A stretch of 64,000 bases of DNA from Desulfobulbaceae bacterium (GCA_024637145.1 JAGXFQ010000021.1:1-64000), one strand, 5' to 3'. Positions 1 through 9,130 are shown, numbered from the stretch's first letter. Made by a program: numbers and translations. Notes: generated by a model from the letters alone, not told the origin.

Positions 1-129
1 GTTATGCGCAGTGAGGTTAAGGCATGGGAGTCAGCAAGAAACGGGATGAAAGCCGGGGTCAACTGGCAATTTACTACCGAGGATGCCCGGACCAAACTGA
101 AACGCCTTTATCCAACATTAGAGATGTGA
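1..129 (+). pseudogene. IS630-family transposase, C-terminal end only (partial at window edge)
   Basis: The open frame from base 1 to the TGA at 127-129 encodes about 42 residues ending VNWQFTTEDARTKLKRLYP then TLEM. From memory of the family, WQFTT-x-DAR-x-KLKRLYP is the typical C-terminus of IS630-type DDE transposases, which cut and paste at TA dinucleotides. The start lies outside the window, so I cannot tell an intact copy from a remnant. The stop lies 8 bases before the MITE-like repeat that begins at 137, which may be related to this element. Confidence 0.65.
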
Positions 130-136
130 CAGGACA

Positions 137-341
137 CTAGTACTCCGTAAAACTTAAATGTACGTGTAGAATTTCGTTATTGCATTCGAACCACAAAGAC
201 ACGAAGGCACAAAGAAAAAACATAAAAACAAGAAGCTCTTCGTATTTTTGTACCCCTCAAGGGGGTATTAAAAAGAATGCCTTTGTGGTTAAAGGCAGAG
301 TTACATAAATATACGAAACTTTAAGTGATACACTGCACTAG
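137..341. repeat. MITE-like repeat, copy 1 (205 bp, bounded by CTAG)
   Basis: The element is bounded by CTAG at both ends (137-140 and 338-341). Its ends form imperfect inverted repeats of about 26 bp (AGTACTCCGTAAAACTTAAA against AGTGCAGTGTATCACTTAAA). A near-identical inverted copy lies at 38419-38595. The interior is a hairpin of CACAAAG-type motifs. Copy 1 carries about 28 extra bases holding CCCCTCAAGGGGG, a motif shared with the larger repeat family of this window. There is no open frame, so any movement would need a transposase in trans. It ends one base before the pabBC stop codon. Confidence 0.7.
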
Positions 342-342
342 G

Positions 343-2280
343 TCAGCAAGGAGCCTCGGCAAAGGTTGTTTGCCAAAGGCCCTCTGGCGGGGCGAGCAGC
401 TCAACCGGCACCAGACCTCGCACGGCATTGCCCAGATAGACAGAGGTGGCCGGCTCAAGGAGGTCCTTGCTGCAAAGGGTCTTCTCTCTGACCCGCTCCG
501 GAAAGGCGGCCAGGAGATAGGCCCGGAAGACCCCCGGCAAAAGCCCGGAAGCAAGGGGCGGGGTGAAGAAAATACCCTCTTTTTCCACAAAGACATTGGT
601 GATGGCCCCTTCGGTGATCTCCTCCCGTTCATTGGTGAAGATAAGATCAAGGAAGCCTCCTGCCCGTGCTTGTTGGCCGAGACGGTCATAGGTCGGGCGC
701 TGGGTGGTCTTGTGGTAGAGGAAAAGGTCGCTGGAATCGGTGCGCTCAGAGGCCAGGAAACTCTTTGCCCGGTCGAACTGAGGGGCTCCCTGCGGCGGCA
801 GCCCGAGATTTTTGGGCAGCGGGCAGGGGAGATGGGAGAGGGACGTGGCGCCCTCTCTGTCCACCAGGAGGCGGACCCGGGCTGCGGTGCTGCCGGCAAG
901 TTCGCTCTGATAGGTGGCGATGGCCGTTGCCACTTCCTCTTTGGCGAAGGGAAAACCAAAATAGCGGGCAGAATCCGCCACCCTTTCCAGGTGGTGGTCA
1001 AGGAGCCAGTAGCCTTGCCCGCTAATCCAGAGCATGGTCTCAATGAGCTGAAAATCGGGGCGCTCTTTGCTGAGGAAATGACCCTTCAGGCAGCACTCCT
1101 GCCACTCTTTTTCCGGGCTGGAGTCGGCCACGATACCGGAGCCGATCCCCATCTTGCCCTTCTGGTCGTCCAGGACCACAGTGCGGATGGGTACGTTGAA
1201 ACAGGCATCCCCGTCAGGGGCAAGATAGCCGATGGCCCCGGTGTACACACCCCGGCGCTCTGTTTCCAGTTCGTGGATGATTTCCATGGTGCGGATTTTC
1301 GGGGCGCCGGTGACCGAACCGCAGGGGAAGAGGGCCTTGAAGAGCTGGACCAGGGGCAGGTCAACAGCAATTTCAGCGGTGATGGTGGAGGTCATCTGCA
1401 GGAGCGATTCATAGGTCTCGACATCAAAGAGGGATTTGGTCTCCACCGAGCCCATGGCGGCCACCCTGCCCAGATCATTGCGGAGCAGATCGACAATCAT
1501 CACATTCTCCGCCCGGTTTTTTGCATCGTTGTGCAACATGGCGGCGAGCTGACGGTCCTGGCTCAGGGTGCGGCCCCGGCAGCTGGTGCCCTTCATGGGC
1601 CGCACCGTGCACAGCCCTTTTTCCTTGCGGAAAAAAAGCTCAGGAGAAAAGGACATGAGGCGTTGCCTGTCATGGCGGAGGTAGGCACTGTAGCTGACCA
1701 TCTGGTTACGGCGGAGCCGCAGGTAAAGTTCGTCCGCACTGCCCAGCAGGTCAAAGAGGAGCTGCAGGGTGTAGTTGACCTGGTAGGTATCCCCTGCGGC
1801 GATGTAGGCCTTGATCTTGGCAATGTTCGCCTGGTAGGCCTCCTGGTCCTGGCTCAGCCGGATGTTGTCCAGCTGGCAGGAGGCCTGAGGAACGGAGCCG
1901 GCCGGAATCTCGTCGCCCTTCCACGTCCCCAGGCCATGATCATAGCAGCAGGGAGAATGGTATACCCCGAGATCAGCCAGGATAAAAGGCTTTGGGGGTA
2001 GCAGGTGTTGCAGGCGCGGCTCAAGTCCCAGGCCGAATTCGTAACTGAACCAGCCGGCCAGATAGAGGCCCTGGGCCAGGATGGCCCGGCATTGGGCGAG
2101 GAATTCCACGGGGCTGATCGCGGCGGTACATTGCAGACGATCAACGGGCTTCTGGAAGAGGAGGCTTCTGGAGTTGTCCTTGGTGATCTTGGCGCTCTCC
2201 AGCAGGACAAAATCATCCTGCAGGCCAGCCAGAAGGGTGGCGAGCTGCTGTTGGGAAAAGGGGCGGGGGGGATGGATCAT
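343..2280 (-). CDS. pabBC: Aminodeoxychorismate synthase component I fused to 4-amino-4-deoxychorismate lyase
   Basis: A 645-aa fusion making p-aminobenzoate for folate. Residues 1 to about 400 are a chorismate-binding PabB domain with DLLRNDLG (about 263) and GSVTGAPK (about 316-323), which uses ammonia from a PabA partner to make aminodeoxychorismate. From about 410 to the end is a PLP-dependent class IV lyase (PabC) with YHKTTQRP, whose Lys should hold PLP, and TEGAITNVF; it releases p-aminobenzoate and pyruvate. The frame is open upstream to 2586, but the extension looks non-coding and MIHPPRPF is the first family-like start. No strong SD precedes it. No PabA gene is in the window. The stop almost touches the MITE-like repeat. 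Confidence 0.9.
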   Translation of the reverse strand: MIHPPRPFSQQQLATLLAGLQDDFVLLESAKITKDNSRSLLFQKPVDRLQCTAAISPVEFLAQCRAILAQGLYLAGWFSYEFGLGLEPRLQHLLPPKPFILADLGVYHSPCCYDHGLGTWKGDEIPAGSVPQASCQLDNIRLSQDQEAYQANIAKIKAYIAAGDTYQVNYTLQLLFDLLGSADELYLRLRRNQMVSYSAYLRHDRQRLMSFSPELFFRKEKGLCTVRPMKGTSCRGRTLSQDRQLAAMLHNDAKNRAENVMIVDLLRNDLGRVAAMGSVETKSLFDVETYESLLQMTSTITAEIAVDLPLVQLFKALFPCGSVTGAPKIRTMEIIHELETERRGVYTGAIGYLAPDGDACFNVPIRTVVLDDQKGKMGIGSGIVADSSPEKEWQECCLKGHFLSKERPDFQLIETMLWISGQGYWLLDHHLERVADSARYFGFPFAKEEVATAIATYQSELAGSTAARVRLLVDREGATSLSHLPCPLPKNLGLPPQGAPQFDRAKSFLASERTDSSDLFLYHKTTQRPTYDRLGQQARAGGFLDLIFTNEREEITEGAITNVFVEKEGIFFTPPLASGLLPGVFRAYLLAAFPERVREKTLCSKDLLEPATSVYLGNAVRGLVPVELLAPPEGLWQTTFAEAPC

Positions 2281-2715
2281 AGGTGGTGAAAGAAGAAGAG
2301 GTGGAAACAGGGAAAGAAGGAGGGCCGGGAGATGGCTGGGGGTTGCTGTTAAAAAAGGGTTCGGCATAGCTAGCCATGGACGACAATCTACACATGGAAA
2401 GCCAAAAAAGCAAATAATGTCGGCTGGGGAAGAAAGAGGGAAACAGGGGGCTCTTCTCTTGTTTTTGCCCTCTTTTGTGGGGCAACGGGATTTGTCGTGG
2501 AGTTCCCCGGCAAGAGGTGGTAGGGTCACTAGGTGAAAATACCTATGTGAAAAAACAGTGTGCCAACAATGTTGCCAGAATGACAAGAATATTTTATAAG
2601 AATGAGTGGAAGATAGGCAGAGTGATAGGCAGGCCTAACAGCCTGCGCGTCTTATGATATAGTGCTAAATTTTACATGTTGCGGATAAACTTTCCCACTG
2701 GGAGGAGAAATTAAT
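2281..2715. other. Divergent intergenic region, no gene seen
   Basis: This is the 435-bp gap between the divergent pabBC and CBS-ACT genes. The pabBC frame stays open through part of it, but composition and lack of family similarity argue against coding. An AT-rich stretch near 2653-2680 probably holds the promoter of the CBS-ACT gene, but I see no convincing -35/-10 pair. Confidence 0.4.
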
Positions 2716-3381
2716 ATGTTGATTCAAGATTGGATGACTAAAGATGTATTAACCGTTGATGAGAATACCTCTCTTATGCGTGCCATCCGGATAATGAAAG
2801 AAAATACCATCCGCCGTTTGCCTGTTGTTTCCCACGGCAAGCTGATTGGTATTGTCACTGATCGTGACGTCAAAGACGCCTCTCCATCCAAGACCACCTC
2901 GCTGGATGTGCATGAACTCTACTATCTTCTCAGTGAGATGAAGATTAAAGAGGTGATGACCTCTAACCCTGCTACCTTGAATGGCTTCGATTCCCTGGAA
3001 AAAGCCGCGGTTATCATGCTGGACAAGAAGATCTCCGGCATGCCCGTGGTGAACAGTGAGGGGCAGATTGTGGGGCTGGTCAGTGAAACCGATGTCTTGC
3101 GCGGCTTTATTCATTCCACCGGCATTAAGGACGGCGCCATCCAATATGTCTTTGATCTGAAGGATGTCCCCGGTTCCGTGACCAGCGTGGTCCAGACCCT
3201 GCGGGATCATCATGCCAGGGTGATCAGTGTGTTGACATCCTTTGAGGATGCCGAAGAGGGTTATAAGAGAGTGGCCATCAGAATTATCGCCGAAGAGGGC
3301 TGTGATTGCGAAAATCTCACCAGCGAGTTGCAGAAAAAGTTTACCGTGGTCTATCACGGTATGGACGAGCTTCAGGAATAG
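2716..3381 (+). CDS. Tandem CBS domain protein with C-terminal ACT domain (AcuB-like)
   Basis: A 221-aa soluble protein. Two CBS motifs (about residues 8-60 and 75-132) each carry the GIVTDRD / GLVSETD type strand that usually contacts adenine nucleotides. Residues 145-215 look like an ACT ligand-binding domain. CBS-ACT proteins of the AcuB type are regulators rather than enzymes, generally taken to sense AMP/ATP or amino acids; the partner is unknown here. GGGAGGAG sits well before the ATG. The gene stands alone and converges on the penicillin-binding protein gene across a shared terminator. Confidence 0.8.
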   Translation: MLIQDWMTKDVLTVDENTSLMRAIRIMKENTIRRLPVVSHGKLIGIVTDRDVKDASPSKTTSLDVHELYYLLSEMKIKEVMTSNPATLNGFDSLEKAAVIMLDKKISGMPVVNSEGQIVGLVSETDVLRGFIHSTGIKDGAIQYVFDLKDVPGSVTSVVQTLRDHHARVISVLTSFEDAEEGYKRVAIRIIAEEGCDCENLTSELQKKFTVVYHGMDELQE

Positions 3382-3564
3382 GCCCTAAGAAAAAAGCATC
3401 TTTTCCAGTAACCACAATAATGCCGGAAACGGATGAAAACCACCAAGTTATAACTGTTCAGCACTGCTCCAGCTGCGAGAAAGAGGCCTGAGAAATGTGC
3501 TGTCTGCCCACGAGCAGGGTGATGATAACGCAGAAGGGATGTTGCTGGCTAGGTACCTTATTCA

Positions 3565-3600
3565 TAAAAAAACCCGGCCTGACAAGGCCGGGTTTTTTTA
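3565..3600. terminator. Bidirectional rho-independent terminator
   Basis: A-tract, stem ACCCGGCCT / AGGCCGGGT with a short loop, then a T-tract. It lies between the convergent CBS-ACT gene and the penicillin-binding protein gene, whose stop codon sits in the T-tract. Confidence 0.9.
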
Positions 3601-5634
3601 TGGCCATTTCCGGACAAGTTGGTTCGGCCCTATCCCCGGCAGCTGTTTTTCGATATCCTTGGTCCAGAAGGGCAGCCAGCGTTCTTTATTACGCATCTCC
3701 GGGTCATAGAGACCTGTTTCACGGTCAGTGGGTAAAAAGGTTATTCCGGCGGGGACCTGGAATTTTTCCGGTGGCAGGTCTGCCAGGGCCTTTTTCATGA
3801 AGTCAAACCAGATGGGGGCGCTGGCCTGCCCCCCGGTTTCATTCTTGCCCAAGCTGCGCTTCAGATCAAATCCTACCCAGACGCCGGTCACCAGATGGGG
3901 AGTATAGCCGATAAACCAGGCATCCATATTCTGGTCAGCGGTCCCTGTCTTGCCGGCAGATTCACCGGCAAGTCCCCAGGCTTTTTTGCCGGTGCCCTCA
4001 CGGATGACATCCTGCAGAAGTCGGGTCACCTGGTAGGCGGCTCGTTCATCAAGGACCTTGTTCTGTCTGGGAATATTGTTTTCCAGGATCCGGCCGTCAG
4101 GGGCAAAGATGCGGTTGATGAAAATGGGTCGGCAATATTGGCCCTGATTGGCAAAGGTGGTATAGGCGGCGGTGAGTTCCAGCAGGGAGAGTTCTGAGGC
4201 ACCCAGGGCCAGGGAAAGATTGGGGTGGAGGCTCGATTTGATTCCCATCTGGCGGGCCAGCAAGATGACATTCTGGAGGCCTATTTCCTGCAGAAGTTTA
4301 ATGGTGACAATATTCCTCGACTTGACCAGGGCGGTACACAGGGTGGTGGGGCCGTAGGAGGTGCCGGAGAAGTTCTTGGGCTCCCAGAAAACGCCCTTGC
4401 GATGACCGGGAAGGTGGAGAGGCGCATCAATAAAAACAGAGGCCGGACTCAAGCCAGAGTTGAAGGCCTGGGCAAAGACCAGTGGTTTAAAGGCGGAACC
4501 TGGCTGTCTTTTGGCCTGGGTGGCTCGATTGAATTGACTCCTTGAAAAATTGACGCCGCCGGTCAGGGCCCTGACCTTGCCGGTTTTGCTTTCCATGGCC
4601 ACCAGGGCGCCTTGGGGGGTAATACGTCTGCCGTGACCACTGCGCAGGGCCCAATTGCTCACCCCCTTTTCAATGGAGCGGCCAGCCTCTTTTTGTAATC
4701 TCAGGTCCAGGGTTGTTTCAATGGTAAGGCCGCCTTCATAGAGCATTTTCCGACCATATCGTTTGCTGACATCATTGCGGACCGCTTGCAGGAAATAGAG
4801 GGCTTCCTGGTGGTCATTAGGGCGGGATGCCCAGAGCAGGGGCTGGTCAAAGGCCTTGCTGGCCGCAGATGAGCTGATGAACCCTTCCTCTGCCATGCGG
4901 TTGAGAACATAGCCCTGTCTCTTTTTGGCGGCTCCGTAATTATGAAACGGCGAATAGCGGCTTGGGGCCTGGGGAAGACCTGCCAGGATAGCAATTTCCG
5001 CCAGGTCCAGTTCCGCAGCTTTTTTGCCGAAATAGGTGAAAGCGGCCGCTTCCACCCCGTATGATTTTTCGCCCAGATATATCTGGTTAAGATAAATGTG
5101 TAGCACATCCTTTTTGGTGAGAACCTGACCAATGCGATAGGCGAGAATGGCCTCTTTTATTTTGCGAAGATAGGTCTTTTCTCTGCTGAGCAGGAGAGAG
5201 CGCGCCACCTGCTGGGTAATGGTGGAACCACCCTGGCTTCTGCCGCCGGCCTTGATATTGTTGATAAGGGCCCGGACAATGGACCAGGTGTCCACGCCGC
5301 CATGTTCAAGAAAACGGGCATCTTCTGCGGCAATAAAGGCCTTGGGCAGCAGATCGGGCATGGCGGCAAGGGGAACGACAATCCTGTTTTCCGTATAGGC
5401 CCGATCAACAATCAGACCCTCTCTGTCCTTGATAATGGAGGTCTGTTTGGGCTGGTAATCAGTGAGCGAGTCAAGGGCCGGAATGTTTAAGGTGACAAAA
5501 AGAAAGAGGAGGACGGTGATGAAAGCGCTGAGCAGCAAAGCGGTTGCCAGTAGGAAAATGCTGAGCTGAAAATGGTTCCAATGCCAGATGCGGGTGGGGG
5601 GCGAACTCTTTTGTGGCAACGGGCGAGAAGACAT
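3598..5634 (-). CDS. Class A penicillin-binding protein (transglycosylase/transpeptidase)
   Basis: A 678-aa bifunctional murein synthase. One N-terminal membrane anchor (about 24-50) is followed by a GT51 glycosyltransferase domain with the catalytic Glu in AAEDARFLEHGG (E104) and GGSTITQQ, which polymerises lipid II. The transpeptidase domain has the SxxK motif as SAFK, SRN as KSRN, and KTG as GKTGTADQN, all three intact. It acts in the periplasm and resembles the PBP1a/2d group, without the long C-terminal additions of E. coli PBP1b. The single gene is followed by a shared terminator and preceded, on the same strand, by the cytochrome c7 gene, which has its own terminator. Confidence 0.92.
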   Translation of the reverse strand: MSSRPLPQKSSPPTRIWHWNHFQLSIFLLATALLLSAFITVLLFLFVTLNIPALDSLTDYQPKQTSIIKDREGLIVDRAYTENRIVVPLAAMPDLLPKAFIAAEDARFLEHGGVDTWSIVRALINNIKAGGRSQGGSTITQQVARSLLLSREKTYLRKIKEAILAYRIGQVLTKKDVLHIYLNQIYLGEKSYGVEAAAFTYFGKKAAELDLAEIAILAGLPQAPSRYSPFHNYGAAKKRQGYVLNRMAEEGFISSSAASKAFDQPLLWASRPNDHQEALYFLQAVRNDVSKRYGRKMLYEGGLTIETTLDLRLQKEAGRSIEKGVSNWALRSGHGRRITPQGALVAMESKTGKVRALTGGVNFSRSQFNRATQAKRQPGSAFKPLVFAQAFNSGLSPASVFIDAPLHLPGHRKGVFWEPKNFSGTSYGPTTLCTALVKSRNIVTIKLLQEIGLQNVILLARQMGIKSSLHPNLSLALGASELSLLELTAAYTTFANQGQYCRPIFINRIFAPDGRILENNIPRQNKVLDERAAYQVTRLLQDVIREGTGKKAWGLAGESAGKTGTADQNMDAWFIGYTPHLVTGVWVGFDLKRSLGKNETGGQASAPIWFDFMKKALADLPPEKFQVPAGITFLPTDRETGLYDPEMRNKERWLPFWTKDIEKQLPGIGPNQLVRKWP

Positions 5635-5731
5635 GGTGTTTTAAGGTCTCTTGATTCCATAGCCGTGAGCCAGGCCAGGAACCGGTGTGGAGAAGAGGAT
5701 GTGCCGGTCTGGCACAAACAGGAGGGGGCAT

Positions 5732-5769
5732 AAAAAAAAAGGCCACCTTAAAAAGGCAGCCTTTTTTTG
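5732..5769 (-). terminator. Rho-independent terminator after cytochrome c7
   Basis: AAAAAAGGC / GCCTTTTTT outer stem with an inner CCTT/AAGG stem, separated by a symmetric CA/CA internal loop. It lies just downstream of the cytochrome c7 gene on the minus strand. Confidence 0.75.
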
Positions 5770-5801
5770 CAATCTAACGCGAAAAAGAAAGCAGAGGGGG
5801 C

Positions 5802-6134
5802 TTAGCAGCCCTCAATGGCTTTTTTCTTCTTGGGATGGCAGGTGTTACATTTGGTGTCAGCGCCCAGTTCCTTATGACAGGCCTTGCAACCTTCGTTATG
5901 GGCATAGTCCTTATCGGTAGCCATTTTCTTGACGTCAAGATTCTTGTGGCAGTCGTCACAGCTTACTTTGTCGCTGGTCTGATGAGCGGCGTGGGGAAAA
6001 ACAGCAGGCTTTTTGCCGGCTTCGGTTGTCAGGGTCATTTCAGCAGGACCTTTGTCCTCAGCCATGGCGCCACCGGCTACGGTGAAACCGAAAAGCATGG
6101 TGAAAGCTGCTGCGCAAAGTACGGATTTCTTCAT
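5802..6134 (-). CDS. Periplasmic triheme cytochrome c7 (PpcA-like, class III)
   Basis: A 110-aa precursor. The signal peptide (about 1-25, ending GGAMA) leaves a mature domain of about 85 residues with three CxxCH heme sites (CDDCH, CKACH, CNTCH) and FPHAAHQ, whose histidines match the distal heme ligands of cytochrome c7. Canonical tetraheme c3 has four CxxCH, so this is the c7/PpcA type known from Geobacter and relatives, where it carries electrons across the periplasm. I start at MKKSVLC: an upstream in-frame ATG (6146) overlaps the GGAGAG that serves as SD. The system II heme attachment genes lie directly upstream, which fits its need for covalent heme. Confidence 0.9.
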   Translation of the reverse strand: MKKSVLCAAAFTMLFGFTVAGGAMAEDKGPAEMTLTTEAGKKPAVFPHAAHQTSDKVSCDDCHKNLDVKKMATDKDYAHNEGCKACHKELGADTKCNTCHPKKKKAIEGC

Positions 6135-6199
6135 TTTTCTCTCCATTTAGTTATTATGTGAATTTTTACAAAAAACTAACACAAACATTAATTCACTAT

Positions 6200-6228
6200 T
6201 TTTTATTATGTTCAAGGGCGTTTGTCAA
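6200..6228 (-). promoter_or_regulatory. Likely sigma-70 promoter of cytochrome c7
   Basis: On the minus strand TTGACA (6228-6223) is followed 17 bases later by TAAAAA (6205-6200), in an AT-rich region upstream of the cytochrome c7 start. The -35 is perfect; the -10 is weak. Confidence 0.45.
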
Positions 6229-6297
6229 GTTTTAAGCAAAGAATTTGCTTGAGAAAAATAACAAACATTTCCTTTGCTTGCGGCATCATTTGAAATA

Positions 6298-7134
6298 TTA
6301 ACTGCCGCCGTAGCTGTGCAGGCCAGAAAGCAGATAGTTGACCCCGTAATAAGTGAAGACAACGCAGAGAAAGCCACCTATGGCCAGCCAGGCAATGCGG
6401 GTGCCGTGCCAGCCCCGGGTAAATCGGGCATGGAGGATGGCGGCGTAGAAGAACCAGGTGATCAGCGACCAGGTCTCCTTGGGATCCCAGCTCCAGTACG
6501 TGCCCCAGGCCGAGTTGGCCCAGATGGCCCCGGTGATAATCCCGGCCGAGAGCCAGAGGAAACCGTACACCATGCTCTTATGGATAATATCGTCAATAAC
6601 CTTGAGATCGGGCAGGGCGGCAAGCAGGCCGGTGCTCTTCGGCGCTTTGTCCTTCAGGAGGTACATGACGGCAATACCGCAGGCCACGGCAAAGGCGGCG
6701 TAGCCGATGAAACAGGTGACTACGTGGGCGATGAGCCAATTGGACTGCAGGGCCGGGATCAGGGGGTTGATATTTTGGTCAACCCAGCCGGAGGAGGCAA
6801 AGGCCATGGCCAGGAAGGCGAAGGGCATGGCAAAGGCGCCCAGGCTTCTGTTTTTAAATTTATACTCTAAAATCAGGTAGAAGGAGGCGATGGCCCAGGA
6901 GAAAAAGACCAGGGATTCGTACATGTTGGTCAAAGGGGCATGACCGGCGCCAAGCTGATACGACTCATACCAGCGCAGGCCCAGGGCAAAGGTTTGCAGG
7001 AGAAAGGTCAGGGCGGTCAGGGTGGTTCCTGCCAGGCCGGCTTTTTTTGACTTGAAAAGAAAGGCCGCCAGGTAAGCTCCTGTAGCCGCCAGGTAGCCGA
7101 AGGTTGATAAGCTTAAAAGCGAAGAACTGTCCAT
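6298..7134 (-). CDS. ccsB: System II cytochrome c biogenesis protein CcsB/ResC (CcsA family)
   Basis: A 278-aa polytopic membrane protein with about eight helices and the tryptophan-rich heme-handling motif WGTYWSWDPKETW (around residue 210). Conserved His residues flank it. With ResB it carries heme to the outside of the membrane and attaches it to CxxCH cysteines of apocytochromes. Its ATG shares a base with the TAA of resB (TAATG), so the two are translationally coupled. It is the separate-subunit form, not the fused CcsBA. The cytochrome c7 gene just downstream is an obvious client. Confidence 0.9.
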   Translation of the reverse strand: MDSSSLLSLSTFGYLAATGAYLAAFLFKSKKAGLAGTTLTALTFLLQTFALGLRWYESYQLGAGHAPLTNMYESLVFFSWAIASFYLILEYKFKNRSLGAFAMPFAFLAMAFASSGWVDQNINPLIPALQSNWLIAHVVTCFIGYAAFAVACGIAVMYLLKDKAPKSTGLLAALPDLKVIDDIIHKSMVYGFLWLSAGIITGAIWANSAWGTYWSWDPKETWSLITWFFYAAILHARFTRGWHGTRIAWLAIGGFLCVVFTYYGVNYLLSGLHSYGGS

Positions 7135-8507
7135 TATTGAGCCTCGATTTGGTTAATGTCAGCCACACTGTCGCTGAGAGTGTTGAATTCAGTTTCGAAA
7201 CCAGCCTTGTTTTTATTGGTGGTGCCGCCCAGAAAAATATGGGTGGTATCCTGCTCCCGGCTCACCAGGATCCAGAGCCGTTTATGAAAAACAAAGAAGG
7301 CCACCCACAGACCGATCAGCATGAGGCCGCAGCCAAGATAAACGATCCAGACCCCAGGGTCTTTGGCGACCTGAAGACCGGTGGAATAGAACTCTTTGAC
7401 GTGAAAGGTATAGCTGCTGCCGTCTTCCTGATTGATGGTCAGCTGTTCATTGTCAGGAAGGATGTGTATTTTTTGGCCGCCTTTGCCGTCAGAAAGCAGA
7501 AGCTTGTATTTGTAGTTGCCCGGAATGGCGGTGGGGATAAGCTCCTGAATACCGAAAAGGAGATTTTCCTGCTGCCAGCGCACCGCCTGTTTGGGGGGGG
7601 CCAGAAACCGCTCTTCCACCTGGGTATCACTGTTGGCCACGGAGATAATAAATTTCTGGTGGGACTGGTAGCTGGATTGGTAAAATGTCCAACCCTTATA
7701 GGTGAGGGGGTCATTGACCGCGATAGTTTTAGTGAGGATTTCCTCGTCGTTCTCAAGGATGACCAGCTCTGATTCATATTTCTTGGGAGCGCCGTTTGGA
7801 TATTTAGTCAGGTGAAACCAGTTGCATTTCACCGTAAAGCCGAGATCAATGGGGGTGCCTGGGCCAAATTGATAGATCTTGTCGGTGGTTAAGGTCTCAG
7901 GTATATTGACTGCGCCTTTTTGTCCCCAGATGGAACCGATCAGGGCGCCGGTAAAGATTGTTAAGATTGAAATGTGAACCACATAGACCCCAAGCCTGCT
8001 CCACGGCGCCTTCTGGGCAAAGAGGAGGGTGCCGCCGTCGCGGTCTCGACGGCTCGTTTGCCAGCCTCGGGTCTGCAATTTGGCGCTTACGGCCTCACAA
8101 CTTTCCTTGACGCCCAGGTTGGTTGTGTATTGGCGCCGGGTTCGCATGTTGGTGATACGATCAAGAGGGGTGGCAAGATTATCCAGGACCACCAGACGCC
8201 AGACATCAGGCAGACGCTCAATGCTGCAGACAATAAGATTTAAGGAGAGCAGGAGAAGCAGACCACGGAACCACCAGGATTGATACATGGCGTCGAGGTC
8301 GAGCTGGAAGGTAATCTTGGTGAGGATGTCGGCGCTGCTGCCGCTTAGTCCAAAAGATGTGGTGTAAAAATCGCGGTAGACACCGGCCGCTTCCCCCTGG
8401 GGTAGAATAGTGCCGATAATGGAGGCGGCAGCCAGCAGAAAGAGGATAGAGAGCGCCAGTTTCACCGAGGCCAAGAACATCCAGATGTTGTTTTTTTGTG
8501 GATTCAT
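7134..8507 (-). CDS. resB: System II cytochrome c biogenesis protein ResB (Ccs1)
   Basis: A 457-aa partner of CcsB. Early hydrophobic segments (about 10-30, 80-95 and 165-190) and one near the C-terminus frame a large periplasmic domain, the usual ResB topology. ResB is thought to shuttle or position apocytochrome and heme with CcsB. It is first in the two-gene operon and divergent from rpmB. The start MNPQKNN is the only sensible one, as the frame closes soon upstream. Confidence 0.88.
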   Translation of the reverse strand: MNPQKNNIWMFLASVKLALSILFLLAAASIIGTILPQGEAAGVYRDFYTTSFGLSGSSADILTKITFQLDLDAMYQSWWFRGLLLLLSLNLIVCSIERLPDVWRLVVLDNLATPLDRITNMRTRRQYTTNLGVKESCEAVSAKLQTRGWQTSRRDRDGGTLLFAQKAPWSRLGVYVVHISILTIFTGALIGSIWGQKGAVNIPETLTTDKIYQFGPGTPIDLGFTVKCNWFHLTKYPNGAPKKYESELVILENDEEILTKTIAVNDPLTYKGWTFYQSSYQSHQKFIISVANSDTQVEERFLAPPKQAVRWQQENLLFGIQELIPTAIPGNYKYKLLLSDGKGGQKIHILPDNEQLTINQEDGSSYTFHVKEFYSTGLQVAKDPGVWIVYLGCGLMLIGLWVAFFVFHKRLWILVSREQDTTHIFLGGTTNKNKAGFETEFNTLSDSVADINQIEAQ

Positions 8508-8901
8508 ATCATTAGAAGGGCGAGTCGAAAAGGTTGAGGATTCGATATCTTGGTTAAGGTTGAAAAATAATTAACAGATACCATGAGTTATATTGGGGTG
8601 TCAAATCAATTGCAGAAGGGCTGTCCTCTCGGATATCCGTGGCTCTGGGCGGCAAAGGGGGGGATCTATGGTGAACATTCTGCTGAGGGAAAGTTCCCCT
8701 GGGCAAAACAAATTCCTTTCCGGGGAAGGAGATCGGTAAAAAAAGGATAAAAATCTTGCCAAGAGGCGTGGGAGGGGGTATACAATTCCCTTCTCTTTTC
8801 CGATAGCCGGGTGGAGATGTTTTTTTGGCTTAATGATAAATAAATAATTGATCGGTTGGTCCTTTTGGGCCGCTGATTTTTCCTTGTAAGGAGATAATGT
8901 T
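8508..8901. other. Divergent intergenic region between resB and rpmB
   Basis: These 394 bases hold the rpmB promoter (8756-8784) and its leader of about 110 bases. Apart from GC-rich purine runs I see no gene, RNA or repeat. The resB promoter should lie near 8520-8600, which is AT-rich. Confidence 0.4.
8756..8784 (+). promoter_or_regulatory. Likely sigma-70 promoter of rpmB
   Basis: TTGCCA (8756-8761), a 17-base spacer, then TATACA (8779-8784). The implied start near 8791 gives a leader of about 110 bases before rpmB, long enough for translational feedback, though I see no specific structure. Confidence 0.55.
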
Positions 8902-9108
8902 ATGGCTCGTGAATGTGAAATGTGCGGAAAGAAGCCCATTACCGGCAACAATGTAAGTCATGCCCATAATAAAAATCGTCGTCGCTGGCTGCCCAATCTG
9001 CAAAGTGTGAGAATGGCTACCCCCAGTGGCAATGCCAAGAAGATCCGGGTTTGTACCCGCTGTCTCCGTTCTGGTGCGGTGGTCAAGCCGGTCGTAAAAA
9101 ACGTCTAG
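8902..9108 (+). CDS. rpmB: 50S ribosomal protein L28
   Basis: A 68-aa basic protein beginning [20 protein letters not shown], the classic bL28 N-terminus. Cysteine pairs (CEMC and CTRC) mark the zinc-binding form of L28. Length is normal. A clear AAGGAG SD lies eight bases before the ATG. It stands alone, without rpmG, and is closed by a strong terminator. Confidence 0.97.
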   Translation: MARECEMCGKKPITGNNVSHAHNKNRRRWLPNLQSVRMATPSGNAKKIRVCTRCLRSGAVVKPVVKNV

Positions 9109-9130
9109 CCTCCCCTGCATCTCTGTACAT

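Noticed and set aside
325-2001. Long plus-strand open frame opposite pabBC (558 codons)
   Set aside because: Mirror frame caused by high GC of pabBC; no family motif, while the minus-strand frame has complete PabB and PabC signatures.
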